Under the pieces are notes generated by a model. It saw nothing but the letters and a program-made list of their open reading frames with translations. It was not told the origin of the DNA and made no database searches. A stretch of 64,000 nt of DNA, from contig AP017605.1 of the NCBI GenBank assembly GCA_002356515.1, positions 6,495,020 to 6,559,019 on the forward strand. Reading direction: 5' to 3'. The stretch's first letter is position 1; the number at the start of each line of letters is the position of its first letter. Shown one piece after another: positions 36,238 through 43,849 of this stretch. A program made the translations under genes and the position numbers. The DNA comes from Mesorhizobium loti (lineage in GTDB: Bacteria > Pseudomonadota > Alphaproteobacteria > Rhizobiales > Rhizobiaceae).

Positions 36238-36561
36238 TCAGGTCTCGTTCGCCGTTGCGGCCAGTCGGCGATCGACGTCCTCGACATCGCCTTCGGCCGC
36301 CAGGATGCGATCCTCGCAAGCCGCGCATGCCTGCATGATCGCCATCGCGCTCCCTTCTGCCTCATGCAAGTCCCGCACCAGTTGCGCGCTGGCGCCGCTT
36401 CGACCGATTTCCAGCTCCAGGCGCAGCACGTCCATCTCGATACCGGCGCGTTTCTGATTGAGGCGCAGGGCCTCCGCGGTAAGCGCCGAGACGCTGGCGA
36501 CGAGATCGAGCCGGCGAGCGAGCAGCGCGTCACGCTGGGCAGTGTCGGATGCTTTGGTCAT
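36238..36561 (-). CDS. Small coiled-coil protein of unknown function, 107 aa
   Basis: Almost entirely heptad-like helix (RRLDLVASVSALTAEALRL, then AGIEMDVLRLELEIG), with a short CAAC motif (ACAACEDRI) near residue 80. No membrane segment. Its ATG overlaps the stop of the preceding gene by four bases (ATGA), so the two are coupled, and the WD40-like gene follows 13 bases later. Function unknown; the shape suggests an oligomerising linker. Confidence 0.7.
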   Translation of the reverse strand: MTKASDTAQRDALLARRLDLVASVSALTAEALRLNQKRAGIEMDVLRLELEIGRSGASAQLVRDLHEAEGSAMAIMQACAACEDRILAAEGDVEDVDRRLAATANET

Positions 36562-37031
36562 GTTTCGCTCCCCGAAGATCCCTGCGGTTTTTCGAAAGCC
36601 GACAGCAATTTGGGCAGTGTGCCGGCCTGCGACTGGAACTGTTTTTCGGCCGTCTCGATGTGGCTCTTGAGCTGGTCCCAGATGTCGACGCGGATCATCG
36701 ATGTGGTGTCACCGGTCAGGCGTTCGATCTCCTCGACACGGAACTGGCGCGTCAGCGAAACGCCGGAGAATACGAAGTCACGCAGCAGGATCGCGTGGCT
36801 TTCGATGAACAGATGGATCATCGGATGCGTCTCCGTGGTGACGCCGCCAGCGGCGAGCTCGGCCCGGATGAAGTCCTGAAAATGGCTCTGCAGGCGATGC
36901 TGGCTCTCGCCCATGAAGCGCATGACGAAGACCAGATCGCGGGGCATCAGCTTGACGAGATCGCCGGTGACGCCGTCGGCATGGCTGGACATTGGCCCGG
37001 GTGATCCTCGGCTGTCCTTGTCGTTCGGCAT
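36558..37031 (-). CDS. Protein of unknown function, 157 aa, first gene of WD40 operon
   Basis: Starts at ATG 37031 with GGAGAAAG upstream. The first 20 residues are polar; the rest is helical, with VFVMRFMGESQHRLQSHFQ and HLFIESHAILLRDFVFSG as the most distinctive parts. No signal peptide or clear membrane segment. It leads the four-gene operon and is divergent from the monooxygenase operon across a 555-base control region. Not recognised. Confidence 0.68.
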   Translation of the reverse strand: MPNDKDSRGSPGPMSSHADGVTGDLVKLMPRDLVFVMRFMGESQHRLQSHFQDFIRAELAAGGVTTETHPMIHLFIESHAILLRDFVFSGVSLTRQFRVEEIERLTGDTTSMIRVDIWDQLKSHIETAEKQFQSQAGTLPKLLSAFEKPQGSSGSET

Positions 37032-37176
37032 GGGTCTTTCTCCAGCGCAAAGCCCATCGATGGGCCGTCGCCTTCAAATAATCCGGAAAGACCAAGAGTT
37101 AAACAGACAATATGATTTTTGATATTTGCTGCGACTGCTAACTAAACATATTGCACATGCGAATATATGTTGAATA

Positions 37177-37214
37177 TTACAGCCGTAAGTTACATCTGTA
37201 AAAGAATGTTACAG
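37177..37214. promoter_or_regulatory. Candidate activator-binding repeats (TTACA dyads)
   Basis: Two 12-base dyads, TTACAGCCGTAA (37177-37188) and TTACATCTGTAA (37190-37201), lie side by side, and a further TTACAG half site is at 37209. They sit about 75-110 bases upstream of the -24 element, the usual distance for enhancer sites of sigma-54 activators. The obvious candidate protein is the activator encoded at 46670-48748. Confidence 0.6.
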
Positions 37215-37287
37215 CTGGATACCGGGTATCGCGCCGAAAGAGCTACGATCTTGTTTTGAGAACCGGTCACGGGCGCCATTTCAAAAC

Positions 37288-37303
37288 TGGCACGGCGCTT
37301 GCT
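37288..37303 (+). promoter_or_regulatory. Sigma-54 (RpoN) -24/-12 promoter
   Basis: TGGCACGGCGCTTGCT matches the -24/-12 consensus (TGGCAC, N5, TTGCW) with correct spacing between the GG and GC elements. It points toward the monooxygenase operon. A sigma-54 activator with a GAFTGA motif is encoded just after the operon, so this is very likely its target promoter. Confidence 0.82.
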
Positions 37304-37586
37304 TTGTTCATTTTCACAAGAAGCCCATCGCGCTTGACGCGGTGCCAAAAGAACGAAGGAACGGAGGAAAGCAGGACCGCTTCGATACGCCCATCGCAAT
37401 TGCGGTTGGCGCCGCGGCTCCCTGCCAGACGCCTCGAAACCTTTGCCCCGATCCACTTGAACGGCCGGACCTCGGGTCGCGCCTCGGCGCGCAACCCTTT
37501 GTCATGCCGCTCGCACTCTCACTGGCGGTGCTTTGCCGCTTCATGCCGGGGTCAAGGGACCTGCGGCTCAAACCTGGTGGAGGCTT

Positions 37587-39260
37587 ATGACCATGACGTC
37601 TCTGACGCTCAACAAGATTACCTCGCAACGCGGCATCTCCGTCGGCGAGGCGACCAAGAAGATTGCCGATCTCGGCTGGAATCCTTCCTACGTCCAGGAA
37701 GCGATGACGTTTCCGACCGACTACAAGATCAACAAGACGCCGCGCGACCCGATGAAGCAGGTTTTGCGGTCCTACTTCCCCATGCAGGAAGAGAAGGACA
37801 ACCGCGTCTACGGTGCGCTCGATGCGGCCTTGCGCGGCGACATGTTCCGCAATGTCGAACCGCGCTGGGTCGAGTGGATGAAGCTGTTCCTGGCCATCAT
37901 TCCCTTCCCGGAAATCTCCGCCGCCCGCTCGATGGCGATGGTCGCCCGCATCGCACCTGGCGAGGAACTCAGAACCGGCTTCACCATGCAGATGATCGAC
38001 GAGTTCCGTCACTCGACGATCCAGATGAATCTGAAGAAATGGTACATGGAGAACTACATCGATCCGGCCGGCTTCGACATCACCGAGGAAGCCTTCGGAA
38101 AATGCTACGCCACCACCATCGGCCGCCAGTTCGCCGAAGGCTTCATCACCGGCGACACGATGACCGCCGCCTGCATGTATCTGACCGTGGTCGCCGAGAC
38201 TGCCTTCACCAACACGCTGTTCGTCGCCATGCCTTCGGAAGCCGCCCGCAATGGCGACTATGCGCTGCCGACCGTCTTCCTGTCGGTGCAGTCCGACGAA
38301 AGCCGGCATATCGGCAATGGCCACTCGCTGCTGATGGCGGCGCTCAAGGAGCCGGAAAACCACCTCTTGCTCGAGCGCGACCTGCGTTACGCCTTCTGGC
38401 AGAACCATGCGATCGTCGATGCGGCCATCGGCACCTTTATCGAATACGGCACCACCAACCGCGACAAGAACAAGGAGTCTTACGCGGAGATGTGGCACCG
38501 CTGGATCTATGAGGACTACTACCGCACCTACATGCTGCCGCTCGAGAAATACGGCATCAAGGTCCATCACGACGACGTCCAGGCAGCCTGGGAACGCATC
38601 ACCAAGAAGAATTACGTCCACAAGGTCGGCCAGTTCTTCGCGGTCGGCTGGCCGGTCAATTTCTGGCGCATCGAAGCCCAGACCGACAAGGACTTCGAGT
38701 GGTTCGAGCACAAGTACCCAGGTTGGTACGCCGAGTTCGGCGACTTCTGGAAATGGTACGCCAAGCTCAGCCATAAGGGCGAGAAGGTGCTGCTGTTCAA
38801 CAGCGATGTCGGCTACGTCTATCCGCACCGCTGCTGGTCGTGCCTCGTCCCTTGCCTGATCCGCGAGGACATGGTGGTCGGCGAGATCAATGGCGAACTC
38901 TACACCTTCGCCCATGAACTCGACCGCTGGACCGCAACGGTCGCCTTCGCCGACGAGTATCAGGGCCGTCCGACGCCCGCGATGGGCCGCTTCAGCGGCA
39001 AGCGCGAATGGGAGACGCTCTATGACGGCTGGGACCTGGCCGACGCCATCAAGGACCTGAACTTCGTCCGCTCCGACGGCAAGACGCTGGTTCCGCAGCC
39101 GCATCTGCGCTTCGACGACAAGGAAATGTGGACGCTCGACGATGTGCGCGGCAACACGCTCGGATCGCCGCTCAACGCGCTGCGCGCCATGTCGCCCGCC
39201 GATCGTGAGAAGCACCTGGCTGAATACCGGGCCGGCTTTACGATCAATCCCTGCAACTGA
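37587..39260 (+). CDS. mimA: Propane/methyl-ketone monooxygenase hydroxylase large (alpha) subunit
   Basis: 557 residues from ATG 37587, preceded by GGTGGAGG; the longer open frame upstream is leader. It is the di-iron oxygenase subunit of the soluble methane/propane monooxygenase family: two ExxH motifs are seen (DEFRH with Glu139/His142 and DESRH with Glu238/His241). Closest by pattern are PrmA and MimA, which hydroxylate propane, phenol, acetone or methyl ethyl ketone. It needs the reductase, small subunit, coupling protein and chaperonin encoded downstream. The exact substrate cannot be told from the sequence. Confidence 0.93.
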   Translation: MTMTSLTLNKITSQRGISVGEATKKIADLGWNPSYVQEAMTFPTDYKINKTPRDPMKQVLRSYFPMQEEKDNRVYGALDAALRGDMFRNVEPRWVEWMKLFLAIIPFPEISAARSMAMVARIAPGEELRTGFTMQMIDEFRHSTIQMNLKKWYMENYIDPAGFDITEEAFGKCYATTIGRQFAEGFITGDTMTAACMYLTVVAETAFTNTLFVAMPSEAARNGDYALPTVFLSVQSDESRHIGNGHSLLMAALKEPENHLLLERDLRYAFWQNHAIVDAAIGTFIEYGTTNRDKNKESYAEMWHRWIYEDYYRTYMLPLEKYGIKVHHDDVQAAWERITKKNYVHKVGQFFAVGWPVNFWRIEAQTDKDFEWFEHKYPGWYAEFGDFWKWYAKLSHKGEKVLLFNSDVGYVYPHRCWSCLVPCLIREDMVVGEINGELYTFAHELDRWTATVAFADEYQGRPTPAMGRFSGKREWETLYDGWDLADAIKDLNFVRSDGKTLVPQPHLRFDDKEMWTLDDVRGNTLGSPLNALRAMSPADREKHLAEYRAGFTINPCN

Positions 39261-39272
39261 TCAGGCCAAAGG

Positions 39273-39300
39273 GGGGCGGGTTCGTCCCGCCCCTTCCTTT
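39273..39300 (+). terminator. Intercistronic GC hairpin after mimA (attenuator or processing site)
   Basis: GGGGCGGG (39273-39280), loop TTCGT, then CCCGCCCC (39286-39293), followed by TTCCTTT. It resembles a weak intrinsic terminator placed between the large-subunit and reductase genes. It may reduce downstream transcription or protect the 3' end of the mimA message. Confidence 0.55.
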
Positions 39301-39314
39301 CACTGGAGGTCCGT

Positions 39315-40376
39315 ATGTCGGAAACCCACACGGTCAGGCTCAGCCCGGTCGGCGTCGAATTCGAGGTCGAGAATGGCGAAACGGTGCTCAACGCCGCTTT
39401 CCGTCAGGGCATCGCCCTGCCGCACGGCTGCAAGGAAGGGCAATGCTCGGCCTGCAAAAGCGTGTTGCTCGAAGGCGAGGTCGACATGCTGAAATACTCG
39501 ACCTTCGCCCTGAACGACATGGAGAAGGAAAGCGGGCACGTGCTGTTGTGCCGCTGCATCGCCTACTCCGACCTGGAAGTCGAGCTTCTCAACTACGACG
39601 AGGAGATTCTGGCGAAAGCGATCGCCGTGAAAACGTACAAGGGCCGGATTGCTCGCATCGAGCAACTGACCCACGACATTCGCGGCATCGAGATCGAACT
39701 CGGCTCCCCAATGAAGTTCTGGGCGGGGCAATATGTCGACATCACGGTTACCACGCAAAAAGGGGAGACGATTACGCGCTCGTTCTCCATGGCAAATACG
39801 CCGGACCAAACCCAGAAACTCTCCTTCATCATCAAAAAATACCCTGAGGGAAAGTTCTCTGGAGAACTCGATTCCGGAGGCATCAGGGCCGGAGCCGAAG
39901 TCACCGTCGTCGGACCCTACGGAACCTGTTTCCGCCGCGACGAACGGCAAGGACCTCTGATCCTTGTCGGCGCCGGATCGGGCATGTCGCCGATCTGGTC
40001 GATCCTCAACGATCACCTCAGGAGCGGCGAGAAACGTCCGGTCTATTTCTTCTACGGCGCCCGCACCCGCAACGACCTGTTCTATCTCGACAGGATCGCC
40101 GAGCTGGTCGGCAATCATTCCGACGTCACCTTCATTCCCGTGCTGTCGCACGCCAATGACGACGCCGAATGGCAGGGCGAGCGTGGCTTCGTGCACCAGA
40201 GTGTCGACGCCAAGCTCAAGCAACTGGCGGTCGACGGGCAGGGCGATGTCCATGCCTGTGGCCCGCCGCCGATGATCGATGCGCTGCAGCCGGTGCTGTT
40301 CATGAACGGCTTCGAAACGGAGCGGATCTTCTTCGACAAGTTCACCACTTCGGCAGGTGCAACGCCGGCCCATTGA
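39315..40376 (+). CDS. mimB: Monooxygenase reductase, 2Fe-2S/FAD
   Basis: 353 residues. The N-terminal plant-type ferredoxin domain carries CKEGQCSACKSVL and a distal Cys in LLCRC. It is followed by an FAD domain (RSFSMANTP) and an NAD-binding domain (LVGAGSGMSPIWS, HACGPPPMIDA). It transfers electrons from NADH to the di-iron centre of the hydroxylase. GGAGG precedes the ATG. Second gene of the operon, in the order large subunit, reductase, small subunit, coupling protein typical of prm/mim operons. Confidence 0.93.
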   Translation: MSETHTVRLSPVGVEFEVENGETVLNAAFRQGIALPHGCKEGQCSACKSVLLEGEVDMLKYSTFALNDMEKESGHVLLCRCIAYSDLEVELLNYDEEILAKAIAVKTYKGRIARIEQLTHDIRGIEIELGSPMKFWAGQYVDITVTTQKGETITRSFSMANTPDQTQKLSFIIKKYPEGKFSGELDSGGIRAGAEVTVVGPYGTCFRRDERQGPLILVGAGSGMSPIWSILNDHLRSGEKRPVYFFYGARTRNDLFYLDRIAELVGNHSDVTFIPVLSHANDDAEWQGERGFVHQSVDAKLKQLAVDGQGDVHACGPPPMIDALQPVLFMNGFETERIFFDKFTTSAGATPAH

Positions 40377-40424
40377 GGGCGGTCGACGCATAGCCAACCA
40401 CAATCGCAACAAGGGAGAGAGACT

Positions 40425-41483
40425 ATGCCTGCAACCTCGAGTTCAGTCGGATCCGGAGCCGCCGGTGCTGCGATCTTCGCCGACTCCGACAGCCGGAAAT
40501 ACCGGTATTTCGAGCCGAAAGGCCAGCGTGCCACCCACTATGAGGACATGACGGTCGACGTTCAGCCCGATCCGGAACGCTATCTGATCCAGGACTGGAT
40601 CATCTCCTTCGCCGACGGCAAGGGCGCCTATGTCAAGCAGAACACCGCCGCCCAGAGCTCCAACTGGCATGCCTTCCGCGCTCCCGACCAGGAGTGGGAG
40701 CGCACGCACTACCAGCGCCAGTCGAAGATCGAGACGATGGTGCAGAGCGTCATCAACAATGCCCGCAAGTCGGGCGCGCCGAAAACCTTCGACAAGGCCT
40801 GGGTGAAGATCCTGCAGACCCAGCTCGGCGCCTGGAAACACGCCGAATTCGGGCTCGGCACCTCGCTGATGCAGGCGCAGCGTTACGGCTATACCCAGAT
40901 GATCAACAACGCGACGCTGACCAACTCGTCCTACAAGCTCCGGCTCGCCCAGGATATCACGCTCTACCTTGCCGAGATCGGCATGGACCTGCCCGGCTGG
41001 GACGACGAACTCGGCAAGAAGGCCTGGCTCGAGGACAAGAACTGGCAAGGCACGCGCGAAGCGGTCGAGACCATCATGGGCGCGACCGATTATCTCGAGC
41101 AGTATTTCGCCATCAACATCGTCTTCGAGCCGCTGGTCGGCGAGGTGTTCCGCTCCGGCTTCCTGATGCAGATCGCCGCCGCCAACCACGACTTCATCAC
41201 GCCGGCGGTGATTTCGGCGGCCGAGGCCGACTACGAGCGCAACCTCGCCAACACGATCGACCTCATCCACATGCTCGCCAACGACGAGAAGCATGGGGCG
41301 GCGAACAAGAAGCTGTTCCAGGGCTGGGTCAAGAAGCACGGCGCGCTCGCCGACAAGGCAGCCACCGGCCTGCAGCCGATCTGGTCGATGCCGCATTCCA
41401 AGCCGGTCGCTTTCGTCGATGTCCGCGCCAAATCCGAGGAACGGATTGGCCAGATCCTCGGCGAACTCGGCCTCAAGCGCTGA
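40425..41483 (+). CDS. mimC: Propane/methyl-ketone monooxygenase hydroxylase small (beta) subunit
   Basis: 352 residues of the non-catalytic ferritin-like beta subunit. Features include WIISFADGKGAYVKQNTAAQ, YGYTQMINNATLTNSSY and EPLVGEVFRSGFLMQIAAAN, as in PrmC/MimC. It pairs with the alpha subunit to form the hydroxylase. A GGGAGAGA ribosome site lies before ATG 40425. It is 48 bases after the reductase gene and 17 before the coupling protein gene. Confidence 0.92.
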   Translation: MPATSSSVGSGAAGAAIFADSDSRKYRYFEPKGQRATHYEDMTVDVQPDPERYLIQDWIISFADGKGAYVKQNTAAQSSNWHAFRAPDQEWERTHYQRQSKIETMVQSVINNARKSGAPKTFDKAWVKILQTQLGAWKHAEFGLGTSLMQAQRYGYTQMINNATLTNSSYKLRLAQDITLYLAEIGMDLPGWDDELGKKAWLEDKNWQGTREAVETIMGATDYLEQYFAINIVFEPLVGEVFRSGFLMQIAAANHDFITPAVISAAEADYERNLANTIDLIHMLANDEKHGAANKKLFQGWVKKHGALADKAATGLQPIWSMPHSKPVAFVDVRAKSEERIGQILGELGLKR

Positions 41484-41500
41484 AACAGGGAGAAATCGTC

Positions 41501-41872
41501 ATGTCACTAGCAGCACGCGACGCAACGCATTCCAACATCTTCAAGGCGATGAAGGACATCACCTTCGAGCAGACGATCTCGCATCAGTGCGGCGTCACCA
41601 TGAACGACTCGGTCGAGGCGAGAGCCATAGCCGAATTCATGGGGCAGAAGCCGGGGGTGACCATCACCTACCAGCCAGCGCTGATCCGCATCGATGGCGA
41701 CGGCAAGCTGATCTTCAAGATGGACGCGATCGGCGAGTATCTCGGCCGCGAGATTTCGGCCGAGACCTTCGAGGTCAATACCTCCACCCATTACGGCCGC
41801 ATGGTGCGCGTCGACGACAACACCGTGATCCTGTTCGGCAACATGGATGAGATGTTCGAGTACATCGAATAG
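41501..41872 (+). CDS. mimD: Monooxygenase coupling/effector protein (MmoB/DmpM family)
   Basis: 123 residues from ATG 41501, with AGGGAGA upstream. The features are those of the small regulatory component that docks on the hydroxylase: VGVTM-like CGVTMNDSVEARAIAEFM, then VTITYQPALIRIDGDGKLIF and a C-terminal acidic MDEMFEYIE. A longer open frame starting far upstream overlaps mimC out of frame and is not used. It controls oxygen and substrate access and is essential for turnover in this family. Confidence 0.92.
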   Translation: MSLAARDATHSNIFKAMKDITFEQTISHQCGVTMNDSVEARAIAEFMGQKPGVTITYQPALIRIDGDGKLIFKMDAIGEYLGREISAETFEVNTSTHYGRMVRVDDNTVILFGNMDEMFEYIE

Positions 41873-41888
41873 CCGCCCCAAAAAATCC

Positions 41889-41913
41889 GGCGCGCCGCCG
41901 GGTGCGGCGCGCC
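41889..41913 (+). other. Intercistronic GC hairpin after mimD
   Basis: Perfect ten-base arms GGCGCGCCGC and GCGGCGCGCC around CGGGT, with no following T-run. It lies between the coupling-protein and amidohydrolase genes and is likely an mRNA-stabilising or processing element rather than a terminator. Confidence 0.5.
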
Positions 41914-41946
41914 CAACCGATCAACGCGATTGCTGCGGAGGAAACC

Positions 41947-42969
41947 ATGTACAGAACACCGGAAGGCAAGGACATTTTCGTGGTCGACGGCCACACCCAT
42001 TTCTGGGACGGCAGCCCGGAAAACCAGAAGAACATCCACGGCAAGCAGTTCATCGAGTGCTTCTATGCCTACCACACGGGCTTGAGCCCGAAGGAACAGC
42101 TGTGGGAGAAGAGCAAGTTCGAGAAATACAGCGCCGACGATCTCTATCGCGATCTGTTCATCGACGGCCCTGACGATGTGGCGATCGTCCAGTCGACCTA
42201 TCTCAAAGACTTCTACAAGAACGGCTTCAATACCATCGAGCGCAACGCCGAAGTGGCCAAGCGCTATCCCGAGCGCTTCATCGTCAACGGCGCCTTCGAT
42301 CCGCGCGATGGCGAAAAGGCGCTGGAGTACATCCACTTCCTCAAGGAGATCTACAACGTCAAGGGCGTGAAGATGTACACGGCCGAGTGGAACGGCGCTT
42401 CCAAGGGCTGGAAGCTCACCGATCCCGATGCCTACAAATGCTTCGAACTCTGCGACAAGCTCGGCATCAGGAACATCCACGTTCACAAGGGCCCGACCAT
42501 CATCCCGCTCTCGAAGGATGCGTTCGACGTCCATGACGTCGACCACGCGGCGACGGATTTCCAAAACCTCAACTGGATCGTCGAGCATTGCGGCCTGCCG
42601 CGTCTCGACGATTTCTGCTGGATCGCGACGCAGGAAACCAATGTCTATGGCGGCCTGGCCGTGGCGCTGCCCTTCATCCACGCGCGACCGCGCTATTTCG
42701 GCGAGGTTATCGCCGAACTGCTGTTCTGGCTCGGGCCGGAGAAGATCCTGTTCGGTTCCGACTATGCGATCTGGACGCCGCGCTGGCTGGTCGAGAAGTT
42801 CTGGGCCTACCAGATCCCTGAAGATATCGCCGCCGAACGCGGCGTGCAGCTGACCGACGAGATCAAGGAGAAGATCCTCGGCCTCAACGCCGCGCGTCTC
42901 TACAACATCGATATCGAAGCCAAGAAGAAGGCGCTTGCCAGCTCGCCCTTCAGCATCGCGGCGGAGTAG
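41947..42969 (+). CDS. Amidohydrolase family protein (TIM-barrel, operon-associated)
   Basis: 340 residues from ATG 41947, which has GGAGG upstream; the frame opens earlier, but that part has no protein character. Metal-binding pattern: VVDGHTHFWDG (HxH), NIHVHKGP, VEHCGLPRLDD and LFGSDYAIW, as in amidohydrolase-2 type hydrolases and decarboxylases. Genes of this family sit in the same place in mycobacterial and other propane monooxygenase operons. Its reaction is not established; a role in handling an oxidation product or in enzyme maturation is possible. Confidence 0.85.
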   Translation: MYRTPEGKDIFVVDGHTHFWDGSPENQKNIHGKQFIECFYAYHTGLSPKEQLWEKSKFEKYSADDLYRDLFIDGPDDVAIVQSTYLKDFYKNGFNTIERNAEVAKRYPERFIVNGAFDPRDGEKALEYIHFLKEIYNVKGVKMYTAEWNGASKGWKLTDPDAYKCFELCDKLGIRNIHVHKGPTIIPLSKDAFDVHDVDHAATDFQNLNWIVEHCGLPRLDDFCWIATQETNVYGGLAVALPFIHARPRYFGEVIAELLFWLGPEKILFGSDYAIWTPRWLVEKFWAYQIPEDIAAERGVQLTDEIKEKILGLNAARLYNIDIEAKKKALASSPFSIAAE

Positions 42970-42974
42970 GGGCC

Positions 42975-43772
42975 ATGGCCACCGCCAGCGTTTCCGGCGG
43001 CCGCCAGAACGAACTCTGGCGGCGCCTTGGTGAGGTCAACGACCCCGAACTCGACGAACCCATCACCGAGATGGGCTTCGTCGAGAGGGGCGAGGTGAAG
43101 GGCGACGGCAGCGTGGAGATCGACTTCCGCCTGCCGACCTACTGGTGCTCGCCCAACTTCGCCTTCCTGATGCTGGACGGCGTGCGCAAGGCGCTCGACC
43201 AGCTCTCCTGGGCGCCGGCCTATCGCGTCAAGCTGCACGACCACATGTTCGCGGAAGAGGTCAATCGCGGCATGGCGGAAGGCAAGAGCTTCGGCGACAT
43301 CTTCGCCGTGCTCGCCGAGGATCAGGATCTCGGTGGCTTGCGCGAAACCTTTGCGATGAAGGCCTTCAAGCGGCGCCAGGAAGCGGTCTTGCGCGGCCTC
43401 AAGGCGCACGGCCTGACCGATCGCGAAATCGTCGGCATGGACCTGCCGGCCTACGACGTCGCGCGATTCGAGCCGGGCGAGGCGGCCAAGCAGCAGCCGC
43501 GATACCGGGCAGCGCTGCTCGAGCGGTTTCCCGATCGTAGGGCCGATGATCCGGTCTTCGTGACCTGGGATGGGCAGCGCATTCCGCCTGGCGCGCTTAG
43601 CGCCCATCTCGCCGAACTGCGCGGTGTGCGCATCAACATGGAGTTCAACGGCGCGCTGTGCCGGGGGCTCAAGCAGACCCGCTACAAGGAACTGGATGTG
43701 GTCGACGGCGAACCGACGCTGGTCGATTTCATCATGGATCGCGTGCCGGCACGAACCGCGCCGAGCGCCTGA
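42975..43772 (+). CDS. Iron-sulfur assembly protein with MIP18 (DUF59) domain
   Basis: 265 residues. The first 110 match the MIP18/DUF59 domain: VNDPELDEPITEMGFV and DFRLPTYWCSPNFAFLMLDGVR, with the conserved Cys. The remaining 150 residues are family-specific and include LAEDQDLGGLRETFAMKAF. MIP18 proteins help insert metal clusters; here it could mature the reductase or the di-iron hydroxylase. It begins six bases after the amidohydrolase gene, so the two are probably coupled. Confidence 0.85.
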   Translation: MATASVSGGRQNELWRRLGEVNDPELDEPITEMGFVERGEVKGDGSVEIDFRLPTYWCSPNFAFLMLDGVRKALDQLSWAPAYRVKLHDHMFAEEVNRGMAEGKSFGDIFAVLAEDQDLGGLRETFAMKAFKRRQEAVLRGLKAHGLTDREIVGMDLPAYDVARFEPGEAAKQQPRYRAALLERFPDRRADDPVFVTWDGQRIPPGALSAHLAELRGVRINMEFNGALCRGLKQTRYKELDVVDGEPTLVDFIMDRVPARTAPSA

Positions 43773-43849
43773 AGCAGAGCTGACAGCAACGGCCTCCCTT
43801 GCACGAGGCCCCCAACCAACAAGCCGCCCGTAAGGCGGAAGGAGGAATC

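Larger units (their letters stand above)
37032..37586. promoter_or_regulatory. Long control region upstream of the monooxygenase operon
   Basis: 555 bases between divergent transcripts. The left 170 bases are strikingly AT-rich for this genome and hold the TTACA-type repeats. A sigma-54 promoter follows at 37288. About 280 bases of leader lie between that promoter and the first structural gene, in which no gene is convincing. The AT-rich segment would also serve the divergent WD40 operon and could bind a DNA-bending protein such as IHF. Confidence 0.7.

Noticed and set aside
37314..39215. 633-codon minus-strand frame opposite mimA
   Set aside because: Its translation mirrors mimA codons (repeated His/Asp/Arg/Val), it covers a well-identified oxygenase gene, and it has no ribosome site.
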